DNA of 64,000 nt. It comes from Geodermatophilus nigrescens. GTDB taxonomy: Bacteria; Actinomycetota; Actinomycetes; Mycobacteriales; Geodermatophilaceae. This document shows, one piece after another, positions 47,301 to 55,039 of this stretch (positions are counted from its first letter, which is position 1; each line of letters starts with the position of its first letter). The notes below the pieces were generated by a model. It was not told the origin of the DNA and made no database searches. It saw nothing but the letters and a program-made list of their open reading frames with translations. The stretch spans positions 124,001-188,000 of the forward strand of contig NZ_FQVX01000004.1 of NCBI RefSeq assembly GCF_900129495.1, read 5' to 3'. The position numbers and the translations under genes were made by a program.

Positions 47301-49458
47301 CGTGCCGCTCAGCGTCCGCGGGCGGGTGCGTGCGGTCATGTCCCTGGGCCGGCGGGGGGACGCCGCCGCCTTCCACGAGGACGACCGGGCGCTGGTCGAG
47401 GAGATCGCCGCCCGTGCCGCGCTGGCCCTCGACAACGCCCTGCTGCTGGCCGACGAGCGGGCGACCGCCCGGCGGCTGCGGCTGCTGCAGCGGGTCACCG
47501 CCGAGCTGTCGGCGGCCACCACGCCCGAGGAGGTCGCCCGCGTCGCGGCCGGCCACCTGGTCACGCTGGCCGGGCACGACGCCCGGGCCGGGGTCTTCGA
47601 GCTCGACGACACCGGCCGCGGCCTGCTCCTGCTCTCCCTCACCGGCGACGACCCGGTCGACCGGGCGCGGTGGTCGGCGCTGCCGCTGTCGGCGCCGCTC
47701 GCCGTCACCACGGCGGTCACCGAGCGCCGGCCGCTCTGGATCGACGACATGGCCGACTGGCCGGGTGCCCGCGGCGACCTCGCGCCCGACCAGGCCGAGA
47801 CGCTGCGCTCGTTCCGCCTGGCCGCCACCGTGGCGCTGCCGCTGCTGGTGGCCGGCCGGGTGGTCGGCGTCGTCGGGGTCGGCTTCCCGCAGCCGCGCTC
47901 CTTCTCCCCGGCCGAGCGCGGCATGCTGCTCGCGGTCGCCGAGCAGTGCGCGCAGGCCCTCGACCGCGCCCGCCTCTACCGCGCCGAGCAGGGCATCGCG
48001 CAGACGCTGCAGCTGAGCCTGCTGCCCTCGCAGCTGCCCCGCCTCGAGCGGCTGGCGCTGGCCGCCCAGTACCTGCCCGGCGCGGCCGGCACGTCCGCCG
48101 GCGGCGACTGGTACGACGTCGTCGAGCTCGGCGAGGACCGCGTGGGGATCGCCGTCGGCGACGTCGTCGGCCAGGGCCCGTCGGCCGCGGCGGTCATGGG
48201 CCAGCTGCGCAGCGCGCTGTCCGCGGCCCTGCTGCAGGGCTGCGCGCCGGCCGAGGCGCTGGAGCTGCTCGACCGCTTCGCCGCGCGGCTGCCCGGCTCG
48301 CTCGCCTCGACGGCGGCGTGCCTGGTGCTGGACTGGCGGGCCGGCACGGTGCGCTACGCCCGGGCCGGGCACCCGCCGCCGCTGCTGGTCGCCGACGGCC
48401 GCGCCGGCTTCCTCGAGGACGGTGCCGGCGCGGTGCTGGGCGCCCCGGGCCGCCGGCCCTACGCCGAGGGGTCGGTCGACGTCGCGCCCGGCACTACGCT
48501 GCTGCTCTACACCGACGGCCTCGTCGAGCGCCGCGGCGAGCCCCTGGACACCGGCCTGCAGCGGGTCGCCGACGCCGCCGCCGCGCTCTCCGACGTCGCC
48601 CCCGCCGGGCTGACCCGCGCGCTGCTCGCCGGCGTGCTGGACGAGACGGCGCTGCCCGACGACGTCGCGGTGATCGCCGTGCGCGTCACGCCGCCGCCGC
48701 TGCACGAGACGCTGCCCGCCGACCCCGCCCGGCTGCGCGGCGTCCGGCGCGCGGTGACCGCCTGGGCCCGGGCGGCCGGCCTGTCCGAGGACGGCGTCGA
48801 CGACCTGCAGCTGGCCCTGGGCGAGGCGCTGGCCAACGCCGTCGAGCACGCCTACGCCGGCAACGGCGGCGGGGGGCGCTGCGAGTACCGCCTGGAGCGG
48901 ACCGCCGACGGCAGCGTCGACGTCTGCGTGCGCGACGAGGGCGTGTGGCGTCCCGCGCCGGCCGACCGGGGCCACCGCGGCCGGGGCCTGGAGCTCATCT
49001 CGGCGCTGGCCACCGACGTCGAGGTCGCCCGCACGCCCGACGACGAGGGCACGGACGGCACCGGCACCACCGTGCGCTTCCGCTTCGTCCCGGCCGGCCC
49101 CGGCCCGGACGCGCCGCCGGTCCGGCTGCGGCCTGTCGCGGAGGCGGGGGAGCCCGCCCGGCTGACCGTCTCCCGCGGGCCGGACGGCCTGCGGCTGGCG
49201 GCGTCCGGCGAGGTCGACCTGGCCGCCGCCGCCGCGCTGCGGGCCGAGGCGCTGCGGGCGCTGGAGGATCTGCCGGCCGGCGGGCGGGCGGTGCTCGACC
49301 TGCGGGAGGTCACCTACCTGGCCAGCGCCGGTGTGGGCCTCGCGCTGGAGCTGCGCGCCGCGGCCGCCGCCCGGCGGGGCCGGCTCGACATCGCCACCTC
49401 CGAGGGCAGCGCGCCCCGCCGGGTGCTGGCCCTGGGCGGGGTGCTCGAGAGCGCCTGA
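44365..49458 (+). CDS. 1,697-residue hybrid sensor: histidine kinase, receiver, PAS, GAF, PP2C phosphatase, RsbW-like kinase and STAS
   Basis: Domains in order, roughly: PAS-like sensor (40-160), GAF-like (170-335), HisKA with NVSHEFRTPLTL (His near 359), HATPase (435-575, NLLSNALKF and DTGTGIP), receiver (630-750, acceptor Asp in VVSDVMMPRMDG near 675, Lys in VKPFS), PAS (755-875), two GAF domains (875-1035, 1045-1205), PP2C/SpoIIE phosphatase (1210-1440, GGDWYD, GDVVGQG, LPDDVAVI), RsbW-like ATPase (1455-1580, GEALANAVEHAY and GRGLELI) and a C-terminal STAS domain (1605-1697) with the phosphorylatable Ser in YLASAGVG. One chain thus holds a two-component kinase and all three partners of a partner switch. 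GTG at 44365; an ATG at 44428 is an alternative. No membrane segments. Confidence 0.92.
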   Translation: MTGDALGPRTSPSGGGAGGPGMAERVAALDWSSTPLGPRESWPQSLRTALDICLTSRFPMLVWWGPDLIDFYNDAYLPTLGDKHPSALGRPASQVWPEAWDDLGPLADQVLGGGGATYNEDQMLLLERHGYVEETYWTFSYSPIAEESGGVGGVFVVATDTTDQVLGERRLRVLGDLGELSAAAMTTAAEACRAAVTVLDRHRHTVPAAVALLREDDGEDLRPVAVSGAEPGTPAADGVLPAAVDEVVRRVLRTGAAEVCDGLAASDRLRPCTVGPAVPDRAVVLPVSVSGEEETAGVLVLAVCPYRALDATHRGFLDLVAGHVSTAVTDARAYEAERRRAEALAELDRAKTDFFSNVSHEFRTPLTLIMGPVAELRSSPALAADARAVQELEVVERNALRLQKLVNTLLDFSRLQAGRIDARFEPVDLAAVTTELASVFRSAVERAGLALTVDCPPLSGPVHVDRDMWEKVVLNLLSNALKFTFTGGITVRLRERDGAAVLTVADTGTGIPAAELPRLFERFARVSGARARSGEGSGIGLAMVRELAGLHGGTVDLESAPDVGTTFTVTVPTGTAHLPADRVVPGRAEAPAVSPAATPFVTEALRWLPGDDPDGGPVPAAVPGVRAGRVLVADDNADMRDYVVRLLAPVHEVRAVSDGRAALEAALADPPDLVVSDVMMPRMDGMELLTALRADPRTARVPVVLLSARAGQEAAVEGLAAGADDYLVKPFSAQELLARVDAHLQLGRARREAEERFTTMADLAPALIWVAGPDGRRVFLNAGWTAYTGRPDAAELGDGWREGLHPQDRERYDAAVAAATARGEGWEVEFRLRRADGAWHWLLERAVPIGGTGGPGGWVGSCTDINARYQETERQTLLAGVGTALDRETEVDGQLAELARLLVERRLADVCSVRVVGEDGRLRYAGRAGVDPGARVALDHLEPHAGIGLEVLGTGTPVLRTRQSGGDDGIRLDMHSALVVPLSVRGRVRAVMSLGRRGDAAAFHEDDRALVEEIAARAALALDNALLLADERATARRLRLLQRVTAELSAATTPEEVARVAAGHLVTLAGHDARAGVFELDDTGRGLLLLSLTGDDPVDRARWSALPLSAPLAVTTAVTERRPLWIDDMADWPGARGDLAPDQAETLRSFRLAATVALPLLVAGRVVGVVGVGFPQPRSFSPAERGMLLAVAEQCAQALDRARLYRAEQGIAQTLQLSLLPSQLPRLERLALAAQYLPGAAGTSAGGDWYDVVELGEDRVGIAVGDVVGQGPSAAAVMGQLRSALSAALLQGCAPAEALELLDRFAARLPGSLASTAACLVLDWRAGTVRYARAGHPPPLLVADGRAGFLEDGAGAVLGAPGRRPYAEGSVDVAPGTTLLLYTDGLVERRGEPLDTGLQRVADAAAALSDVAPAGLTRALLAGVLDETALPDDVAVIAVRVTPPPLHETLPADPARLRGVRRAVTAWARAAGLSEDGVDDLQLALGEALANAVEHAYAGNGGGGRCEYRLERTADGSVDVCVRDEGVWRPAPADRGHRGRGLELISALATDVEVARTPDDEGTDGTGTTVRFRFVPAGPGPDAPPVRLRPVAEAGEPARLTVSRGPDGLRLAASGEVDLAAAAALRAEALRALEDLPAGGRAVLDLREVTYLASAGVGLALELRAAAAARRGRLDIATSEGSAPRRVLALGGVLESA

Positions 49459-49459
49459 G

Positions 49460-49502
49460 CCGGGTCCGACGGCGCGCCGCCCGCCCCGTCCGGAGGACCC
49501 GG
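49460..49502 (+). terminator. Hairpin after the hybrid sensor gene
   Basis: CCGGGTCC (49460-49467) pairs with GGACCCGG (49495-49502), and GACGG (49468-49472) with CCGTC (49487-49491) inside. It starts just past the stop, before the next co-directional gene. Confidence 0.6.
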
Positions 49503-49551
49503 AGCCGACCCCGGGAGCGATCACCCGGGGACGTGGCCCACAATCGGGGAG

Positions 49552-50649
49552 ATGGGCCGGAGCAGTCCCGGCCCCGGGGTGGTCGAGGGGCCAGTGGACC
49601 GAGGCACGGGGACGCCGCCGGCGAGGGCCGGAGCGGGATCGGACGCGCCTGCGTCGGACCCCGCCGCGTCCGCGTCCGCCGGTCCGGGCCTGCGGCACAG
49701 CGCCGCGCTCGTGCGCGGCCCCGGCGAGGTCGTCGACGTCGCCGCCGCGTTCCTGGACGAGGGCCTGCGCGCCGGTGACCTGCCGGTGCTCGCCGCCCCG
49801 CCCGAGGCGGCCGACGCCGTCCGCCGGGCACTCGGGGTCCGGGCCGGCGCCGTCGAGGTGGACGGGCGGGTCTGCCTGCTGGGAGCCCGCGCCCCGGACG
49901 CCGTGGGCGTGCTGCGGACCGCGCTCGACCGTGCGGTGGCGAGCGGCTCGGGCCGGCTGCGCGTCCTGGCCGTGACGACGTTCGGCCCCGACCCCCGGCA
50001 CTGGCGTGAGATCCGGCGCTACGAGGCGGCCTCCAACGCACTGGTCGCGGCGCTGCCGGTCACCGCCCTGTGCGTCTACGACCGGTCCGACGTCCCGGAC
50101 GACGCGCTGGACACCGCCCGGGCCACCCACCCCGAGCTGCTGATGGGCGGCCTGCGGGTGAGCAACTCGGAGTACGTGCTGCCCGATCCGTGCCTGCGCG
50201 AGCTGGCCGCCGCCCGGGAGCCGCTCGAGACCGGGACGCCCGTCTTCGCCGTCGACGACGTCCCCACGCTGCCCCGCCTGCGCGGTGCCCTCCGCGAGGT
50301 GCTGGCGGCGGTCGTCCCCGACCCCGACCAGCGCGCCGATCTGCACCTCGCCGCGAGCGAGGTGGCCGCCAACGCCTTCCGGCACGGCCGGCAGCCCGTC
50401 TCGGCGCGGGTGTGGGCCGACGAGCGGAGCGTGGTCTGCACCGTCACCGACTCCGGGCGCGGTCACGACGACCCCTTCGCCGGCTTCGCGCCCGCGCACG
50501 GCGACGACCTCGCGGCCGGAGGGATGGGGCTGTGGCTGGCCCGCAAGCTGTGGGACTCCGTGGACCTGCTCCCGGGCCCGGTCGGCGGGCTGACGGTGCG
50601 GCTGGCCACCACGCTGCACGCCCCGTCGTCCGGCCGCGGGGCGGCTTGA
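49552..50649 (+). CDS. MEDS-domain protein with RsbW-like ATPase
   Basis: 365 residues. After a disordered Pro/Ala-rich start of about 45 residues comes a MEDS domain (about 48-200; HSAALVRGPGEVVDVAAAFLDEGLRAGD and the W-R-E-I-R-R-YE region), a DcmR-like module related to RecA-fold sensory proteins. The C-terminal GHKL ATPase has N-box SEVAANAFRHG (about residue 268) and G-box GMGLWLARKL (about 325). Such proteins are typical of actinobacteria, where the MEDS part senses a signal and the kinase acts on STAS partners. The CACAAT at 49540-49545 ahead of the ATG fits a leaderless start. Confidence 0.85.
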   Translation: MGRSSPGPGVVEGPVDRGTGTPPARAGAGSDAPASDPAASASAGPGLRHSAALVRGPGEVVDVAAAFLDEGLRAGDLPVLAAPPEAADAVRRALGVRAGAVEVDGRVCLLGARAPDAVGVLRTALDRAVASGSGRLRVLAVTTFGPDPRHWREIRRYEAASNALVAALPVTALCVYDRSDVPDDALDTARATHPELLMGGLRVSNSEYVLPDPCLRELAAAREPLETGTPVFAVDDVPTLPRLRGALREVLAAVVPDPDQRADLHLAASEVAANAFRHGRQPVSARVWADERSVVCTVTDSGRGHDDPFAGFAPAHGDDLAAGGMGLWLARKLWDSVDLLPGPVGGLTVRLATTLHAPSSGRGAA

Positions 50650-50681
50650 CGCTGCCGTTGTCTCACTGCTGAGGTACCGGG

Positions 50682-51185
50682 GTGGAGGATGCCGTCGACC
50701 TCATCCTCGAGCAGTGGGCCCGGGAGCGGCCCGACCTCGACTGCTCGCCGATGGGCGTCATCGGCCGGATCACCCAGCTGCAGCGCGAGGTGCACCTCGC
50801 CCAGCGCGCGACCTTCGCCCGGCACGGCCTCGACGCGCCGTCCTTCGACGTCCTCGCCGCCCTGCGCCGGGCGGGGGAGCCCTACCAGCTCACCCCGACC
50901 GCGCTCATGCGCACGGCCCTGGTGACCTCCGGGGCGATCACCCAGCGGCTGGACCGACTGGAGGAGAAGGGGCTGATCACCCGCACCCGCAGCGAGGCCG
51001 ACGGGCGGGCCGTCGTCGTCACCCTGACCCGGGCCGGCCGGGAGGCACTGGACGCCGCGCTGCCCGACCACCTGGAGACCGAGCGCGGCATGCTGGCCGG
51101 GCTGTCGGAGGCCGAGCTCGCGCAGCTGTCCGGGCTGCTGCGCCGGTTCCTGGTGTCGCTCGGGCGGCTGCCCCAGCGCCCGTGA
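50682..51185 (+). CDS. MarR-family transcriptional regulator
   Basis: 167 residues. Winged helix with LTPTALMRTALVTSGAITQRLDRLEEKGLI (recognition helix about residues 75-95) and the wing RTRSEADGRAVVVTLT. DVLAALRRAGEPY marks the first helix pair of the DNA-binding region. GTG start at 50682, 33 bp after the MEDS gene stop. It faces the DNA ligase gene. A palindrome with a MarR-like TTGA/TCAA layout lies 1.2 kb downstream before the FMN reductase (52413-52424), but nothing shows that this protein binds it. Confidence 0.9.
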   Translation: MEDAVDLILEQWARERPDLDCSPMGVIGRITQLQREVHLAQRATFARHGLDAPSFDVLAALRRAGEPYQLTPTALMRTALVTSGAITQRLDRLEEKGLITRTRSEADGRAVVVTLTRAGREALDAALPDHLETERGMLAGLSEAELAQLSGLLRRFLVSLGRLPQRP

Positions 51186-51203
51186 CCGGCAGCGCCCCGG
51201 CCG

Positions 51204-52217
51204 CTAGTCCGCGGGGGGCACGTCCTCGGGCCGCAGGTCGCGGCGGACACGGACGAAGCGCAGCGGGTGGCGGAACACCCCGGCGGTCAGGGCGGCGTCG
51301 GCGCTGACCTCCACGACGGCGGTCGGCTCGACCCGCGTCAGCGCCACCGACAGCCGCCCGCCGCCGAAGCGGCCGGTGCCGATCCGCTCCGGCCAGGGGT
51401 GGTCCTCCCCGGCGGGGGTGAGCACGGCGGCCAGCTCGGCCGACTGGGCGGGCGTGAGCGGGCCCGTGCGGCCGACGACGACGAGCTCGCCGTCGCGGTA
51501 CCGGCCCGCGACCAGCTGGCCCGGCCCGTCGAGGGTGCCGATGACGCCGCCGGCGACCACCTCGGTGGTGTCCCACGTCTTGACCTTGAGCCACTCCCGC
51601 CGGCCGCCGGCGTAGCGGGTGGCCGCGCCCTTGGCGACCACGCCCTCGACGCCGAGCGGGCGCAGGTCGGCGGCCCACTGCCGCGCCTCGGCCGGGTCGG
51701 CGGTGACGGGGGAGAGCTGCAGCGGCGGCACCCACCGGCCGGCGAGCTCCTCGAGCGCGGCGCGGCGGCTGCGCAGAGGGCGGCGGCGCTGGTCGGCCCC
51801 GCCCGCGGCGAGCAGGTCGAAGGCGACGTAGGAGGCCGGGTGCGCGGCGGCCAGGGCGGCCATCCGCGACGGCGGGGTGACCAGGCGCCGCTGGAGCAGG
51901 CCGAAGTCCAGCCGCTCGCCGTTCCAGACGACCACCTCGCCGTCGAGGACCGTGCCGGCCGGCACCTGCGCGAGGGCGGCCGCGGCGACGTCGGGGAAGC
52001 GGTCGGTCAGGTCGCGGCCCTGCTTGGACCACAGCCGGGTGCCGGTGGCGCCGCGGACGACGACCAGCCGGTAGCCGTCCCACTTCGGCTCGTACCGGCA
52101 GCCGCCGGGCAGCGCGTCGCCGGTCGGCAGGTCGCGCACCGGCTTGGCCAGCTGCACCGCGACCGGCCCGGCGAGGTCGGGCGGCAGGCCGGGGAGGCCC
52201 GGGGCGGAGAACGGCAC
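51204..52217 (-). CDS. ATP-dependent DNA ligase
   Basis: 337 residues, nucleotidyltransferase plus OB-fold. Motif I is EPKWDGYRL, with the AMP-accepting Lys (about residue 45); motif III is VLDGEVVVWN; motif IV VEGVVAKG; motif V REWLKVK. The remainder of the OB domain lies at about 225-337 with GTGRFGGGRL. It resembles the stand-alone ligases (LigC type) and the ligase part of LigD in end-joining systems of actinobacteria. No Ku or polymerase gene is adjacent. GTG start at 52217. Confidence 0.92.
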   Translation of the reverse strand: MPFSAPGLPGLPPDLAGPVAVQLAKPVRDLPTGDALPGGCRYEPKWDGYRLVVVRGATGTRLWSKQGRDLTDRFPDVAAAALAQVPAGTVLDGEVVVWNGERLDFGLLQRRLVTPPSRMAALAAAHPASYVAFDLLAAGGADQRRRPLRSRRAALEELAGRWVPPLQLSPVTADPAEARQWAADLRPLGVEGVVAKGAATRYAGGRREWLKVKTWDTTEVVAGGVIGTLDGPGQLVAGRYRDGELVVVGRTGPLTPAQSAELAAVLTPAGEDHPWPERIGTGRFGGGRLSVALTRVEPTAVVEVSADAALTAGVFRHPLRFVRVRRDLRPEDVPPAD

Positions 52218-52412
52218 CCGGCCAGCGTCGGGGGTGCCGGGGCGGTGCGCAGGCCCCTGAGCTGCCGGATCACCCCATCAGGGCATGTCCGCGACGCTGC
52301 GCGACGGCGGCGGAGGCGGGCACGAGCGGTCCGCCGGTGTCCAGGCACGATCGGGTCACGGGCTGCGGGCGGGATCACGCTGCGTCCGGGATGCGGTCCT
52401 CGCCGCCGACGG

Positions 52413-52424
52413 TTGAGCACTCAA
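52413..52424 (+). promoter_or_regulatory. Candidate MarR-type operator before the FMN reductase
   Basis: TTGAGCACTCAA: perfect 5-bp arms around CA, 32 bp before the GTG at 52456, possibly overlapping a -35 (TTGAGC). TTGA...TCAA symmetry is common for MarR-family sites. Confidence 0.45.
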
Positions 52425-52455
52425 CGAAGCGTCCCGTCGTCGTCCGGAGGTCCCG

Positions 52456-53028
52456 GTGTCCCGTCCCGTCCTGCAGGTGGTCGCCGCCAGCACCCGTCCC
52501 GGCCGCCGCGGCATCGCCGTCGCCCGCTGGGTGCAGCGCCTCGCGGAGGCCCACGGCGCCTTCGACGTCGAGCTCGTCGACCTCGCCGAGGTGGGCCTGC
52601 CCGTGTTCGACGAGCCGAACCACCCGCGGCTGCGCCAGTACGTGCACGACCACACCAAGCGGTGGAGCGCGACGGTCGACCGCGCCGACGCGTTCGTCTT
52701 CGTCACCCCGGAGTACAACCACTCCTTCCCGGCGTCGCTCAAGAACGCGCTGGACTACCTGTCGGCCGAGTGGGCGGACAAGGCCGCGGGCCTGGTCACC
52801 TACGGCGGCGTCTCGGCCGGGCTGCGCGCCTCCTCGGCGCTCAAGCCGGTGCTCGGCGCGCTGCGGGTGCACACCGTCCCCGAGGCGGTGTCGGTGCCGT
52901 TCTTCGCGCAGTTCCTCGACGAGGACGACGAGTTCGTGCCCAACGCCGAGCTCGAGGCCGGCGGCAAGGCGATGCTCGACGAGCTCGCCCGGGTCACCGC
53001 GCCCCTGCGCACCCTCCGCGCCGCCTGA
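52456..53028 (+). CDS. NADPH-dependent FMN reductase
   Basis: 190 residues of the flavodoxin-like NAD(P)H:FMN reductase family. ASTRPGRRGIAVARWVQ binds the FMN phosphate, LVDLAEVGLPVFDEP follows, FVTPEYNHSFPASLKNALDYL is the diagnostic flavin loop, and LVTYGGVSAGLRA closes. It transfers electrons from NADPH to flavin or quinone/azo acceptors. GTG at 52456 with GGAGG upstream. The divergent gene is the DNA ligase, and a symmetrical site lies in the 238-bp gap. Confidence 0.92.
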   Translation: MSRPVLQVVAASTRPGRRGIAVARWVQRLAEAHGAFDVELVDLAEVGLPVFDEPNHPRLRQYVHDHTKRWSATVDRADAFVFVTPEYNHSFPASLKNALDYLSAEWADKAAGLVTYGGVSAGLRASSALKPVLGALRVHTVPEAVSVPFFAQFLDEDDEFVPNAELEAGGKAMLDELARVTAPLRTLRAA

Positions 53029-53054
53029 CGAAGGACCCCTCTGCCCCGCGGGAG

Positions 53055-53080
53055 GGGGCCATTGTCGCGCTAATGGCCCC
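53055..53080. terminator. Hairpin repeat copy 3, doubling as a terminator between convergent genes
   Basis: GGGGCCATT (53055-53063) and AATGGCCCC (53072-53080), loop GTCGCGCT: a perfect 9-bp stem. It lies between the FMN reductase stop (53028) and the NUDIX stop (53070-53072), overlapping the latter. The core recurs at 27587 and, more degenerate, at 24871. Confidence 0.8.
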
Positions 53081-53612
53081 TCAGGAGGAGCAGGGCCCAG
53101 GCGGCCAGGGACGGGCCGTCGGTGAACCGGCCGTCGGCGACCATGGCGCGCAGTTCGGTCTCCGTGACGAACGCGCTCACCATGTCGGCCTCGGTCGCCT
53201 CGCGCGCCGTCGGGCCGGGGGTGAGGTCGCCGGCCAGCCAGACGTCGAACTCCTGCGTCGACAGGCCCGGCGCGAGGTCGAGCCGGCCGAGGTGCTCGAG
53301 CCGGCCGGCGCGCAGCCCTGTCTCCTCCGCCAGCTCGGCGCGGGCCAGCTCCTCCGGCGTCCCGCCCTGCCCGGCCGTCAGCGCCTCGACGGACCAGGTG
53401 CCCTGCGGGAACTCCCAGGCGCGGCGCGCGATCGGGTGCCGGAACTGCTCGACCAGCCAGAACCCGCCGCGCTCGACCGCCATGACGATCGCGAAGTGCG
53501 GCTTCTCGACGACGGAGTAGACGCCGGTCGAGCCGTCGGCCCGCTCGACGGTGTCCTCCCGCAGCCGGATCCAGGGGTTGCGGTAGACCTCCCGGCTGCC
53601 CGTGGTGCGCAT
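53070..53612 (-). CDS. NUDIX hydrolase, ADP-ribose-pyrophosphatase-like
   Basis: 180 residues. The NUDIX helix is GGTPEELARAELAEETGL, near consensus (an Ala replaces the usual Arg before ELAEETG), and the preceding REVYRNPWIRLRED and PHFAIVMAVERGGFWLVEQFR match ADP-ribose pyrophosphatases. It hydrolyses nucleoside diphosphate linked to another group. The start ATG (53612) is 35 bp from the divergent DUF1992 gene. The last codons run through the hairpin at 53055-53080. Confidence 0.9.
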   Translation of the reverse strand: MRTTGSREVYRNPWIRLREDTVERADGSTGVYSVVEKPHFAIVMAVERGGFWLVEQFRHPIARRAWEFPQGTWSVEALTAGQGGTPEELARAELAEETGLRAGRLEHLGRLDLAPGLSTQEFDVWLAGDLTPGPTAREATEADMVSAFVTETELRAMVADGRFTDGPSLAAWALLLLRGH

Positions 53613-53646
53613 GCAGGGGAGCCTGGCAGAGGCGGACGATGGGGGC

Positions 53647-54129
53647 GTGACCGACCGCAAGCCGCCCGGGGTGTCCTTCGAGACCTGGGTCGAGCGGCAG
53701 ATCGGCCAGGCGCAGGAGCGCGGTGACTTCACCGGTCTGCGCGGGACCGGCCGGCCGCTGCCGGCCTTCGACCCCGACGAGACGGTGTTCGACTGGGCGG
53801 TCGCCAAGGCCCGCCGGGAGGGCATCGCGCCGGCGGAGATGCTGCCGCCCGGGCTCGCGCTGCGACGCGAACGCGACGACCTGCCCGCCCGGGTGGCCGG
53901 GCTGCCGTCGGAGGACGCCGTCCGGGCCGTCGCCGAGGACTACAACGCCCGCGTCGAGGCCTTCTGGCGCCGGCCGCAGGAGAGCCGCTGGTCGCCGGTG
54001 CCGGGCCTGGCCGACGTCGAGGCGCTGGTCGAGGGCTGGCACCGGGACCGCCCGCCGCCCCCGCCGCCGACCGCCGCGCTCCCGGACACACCACCGCGCC
54101 GCCGCTGGTGGCAGCGGCGGCGCGGCTGA
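53647..54129 (+). CDS. DUF1992 (DnaJ-homologue subfamily C 28-like) protein
   Basis: 160 residues. The DUF1992 domain covers about residues 8-80: VERQIGQAQERGDFTGLRGTGRPL and FDWAVAKARREGIAPAEMLPP. The rest is a basic, proline-rich tail (RRRWWQRRR). These small proteins resemble the conserved domain of DNAJC28 and are of unknown function in bacteria. GTG at 53647, likely leaderless with GACGAT before it. Confidence 0.85.
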   Translation: MTDRKPPGVSFETWVERQIGQAQERGDFTGLRGTGRPLPAFDPDETVFDWAVAKARREGIAPAEMLPPGLALRRERDDLPARVAGLPSEDAVRAVAEDYNARVEAFWRRPQESRWSPVPGLADVEALVEGWHRDRPPPPPPTAALPDTPPRRRWWQRRRG

Positions 54130-54158
54130 GGTCGCGGGACGGGTCCCGCGGGACGGGG

Positions 54159-54521
54159 TCAGGACGGCACGCGGTCGAGGAAGCCGAGCACGGTGGCGAT
54201 GCGGCCGTCCCCGTCGGTGACGGCGACGTCGAACCCGGTCACCGGGGCCTCCGCGCCGTCGGGCCCGAGGTGCCACGTGAAACGCACCTGGTCGTGGTGG
54301 GCGTCGGCGTCCCCGGCGGGCCGGAAGACGAAGCCGGGGAACTGCGCCTGGACGGCGCCGATGAGGCCGGAGAGCTGCTCGCGGCCGGAGACGTCGGCCA
54401 GCGGGTCGGTGTAGCGGACGTCCTCGGTGAACAGGGCGTCCACGAGGGCCCGGCGGGCGGCGGGGTCGGTCTCGTTCCAGGCGGCGAGGTAGCGGTCGGC
54501 GAGGGCGGGGGTGGCGGTCAC
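54159..54521 (-). CDS. SnoaL/NTF2-like protein
   Basis: 120 residues, NTF2-like cone fold: LADRYLAAWNETDPAARRALVDALF, TEDVRYTDPLADVSGREQL, VRFTWHLGPD, VTGFDVAVTDGDGRIATVLGF. The family includes polyketide cyclases and isomerases and many without known activity. GTG at 54521 with GGAGA upstream. Stands behind the small membrane protein in the same orientation, 17 bp after it, so probably one transcript under the XRE operator region. Confidence 0.85.
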   Translation of the reverse strand: MTATPALADRYLAAWNETDPAARRALVDALFTEDVRYTDPLADVSGREQLSGLIGAVQAQFPGFVFRPAGDADAHHDQVRFTWHLGPDGAEAPVTGFDVAVTDGDGRIATVLGFLDRVPS

Positions 54522-54538
54522 GGGGGTTCTCCTTCGGA

Positions 54539-54952
54539 TCAGCGGGTGCGGAGGGTGGCGAGCTGCAGGGCGGCGAACCCCGCGACGACGGCGGCCTGGA
54601 GCAGCACCCAGACGGTGCCGGCGGTCGTGAGGTCGAAGCGGCCGGCGACGACGGCGGCGACGCTGCCCGCCGTCCACAGCAGGTTGCCGCCGACGACGAC
54701 CTCGACGGCGCCGGCGCGGACCGGGCGTCCGGCGGCGACCAGCGCGACGCCCGCGGCGAAGACCAGCAGGAAGCCGCCCAGGCCGCGCAGCGCCCCGGCG
54801 GGGACGCCGAGCAGGTCGGCCAGGAGCGGGGCGGCGGCGAGGTAGGCCAGGCCGTTGGCGCCGGAGACGACGGCGTCGAGGCGCAGCGCGGTGCGCAGCG
54901 GGTCGGCGCCCAGGAGGGACGGGGTGCGGGGGCGGGAGGTGGTCGTTGTCAT
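54539..54952 (-). CDS. Four-helix membrane protein of unknown function
   Basis: 137 residues with four hydrophobic segments (about 25-47, 53-73, 80-100, 110-132) after a Thr/Arg-rich start. Short charged loops. It resembles actinobacterial small integral membrane proteins often found next to SnoaL-like genes and XRE regulators. ATG at 54952. Divergent from the regulator at 55040 with a 29-bp dyad in the gap. Confidence 0.75.
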   Translation of the reverse strand: MTTTTSRPRTPSLLGADPLRTALRLDAVVSGANGLAYLAAAPLLADLLGVPAGALRGLGGFLLVFAAGVALVAAGRPVRAGAVEVVVGGNLLWTAGSVAAVVAGRFDLTTAGTVWVLLQAAVVAGFAALQLATLRTR

Positions 54953-54981
54953 GGCCGAGACCGTGGCCCCGGCGGGGAAGC

Positions 54982-55010
54982 GCGTCGATTACCTGCGAGG
55001 TAGGCGACGC
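54982..55010. promoter_or_regulatory. 29-bp dyad between the membrane-protein and XRE genes
   Basis: Arms 54982-54994 and 54998-55010 around GCG, with 11 of 13 positions paired; the core TACCT-GCG-AGGTA (54990-55002) is perfect. Both divergent genes start within 50 bp of it. Likely operator of the XRE/MmyB regulator, by position only. Confidence 0.7.
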
Positions 55011-55039
55011 CGGCCGCCGTCGTCACTAGCGTCCGCGCC

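Noticed and set aside
43108-50619. A 2,500-codon open frame on the minus strand opposite the aldolase-like, hybrid sensor and MEDS genes
   Set aside because: It is the complement of well-supported genes with clear domains. In DNA this rich in GC, stop codons are rare in antisense frames; the translation is Gly/Arg/Val-rich with no domain.
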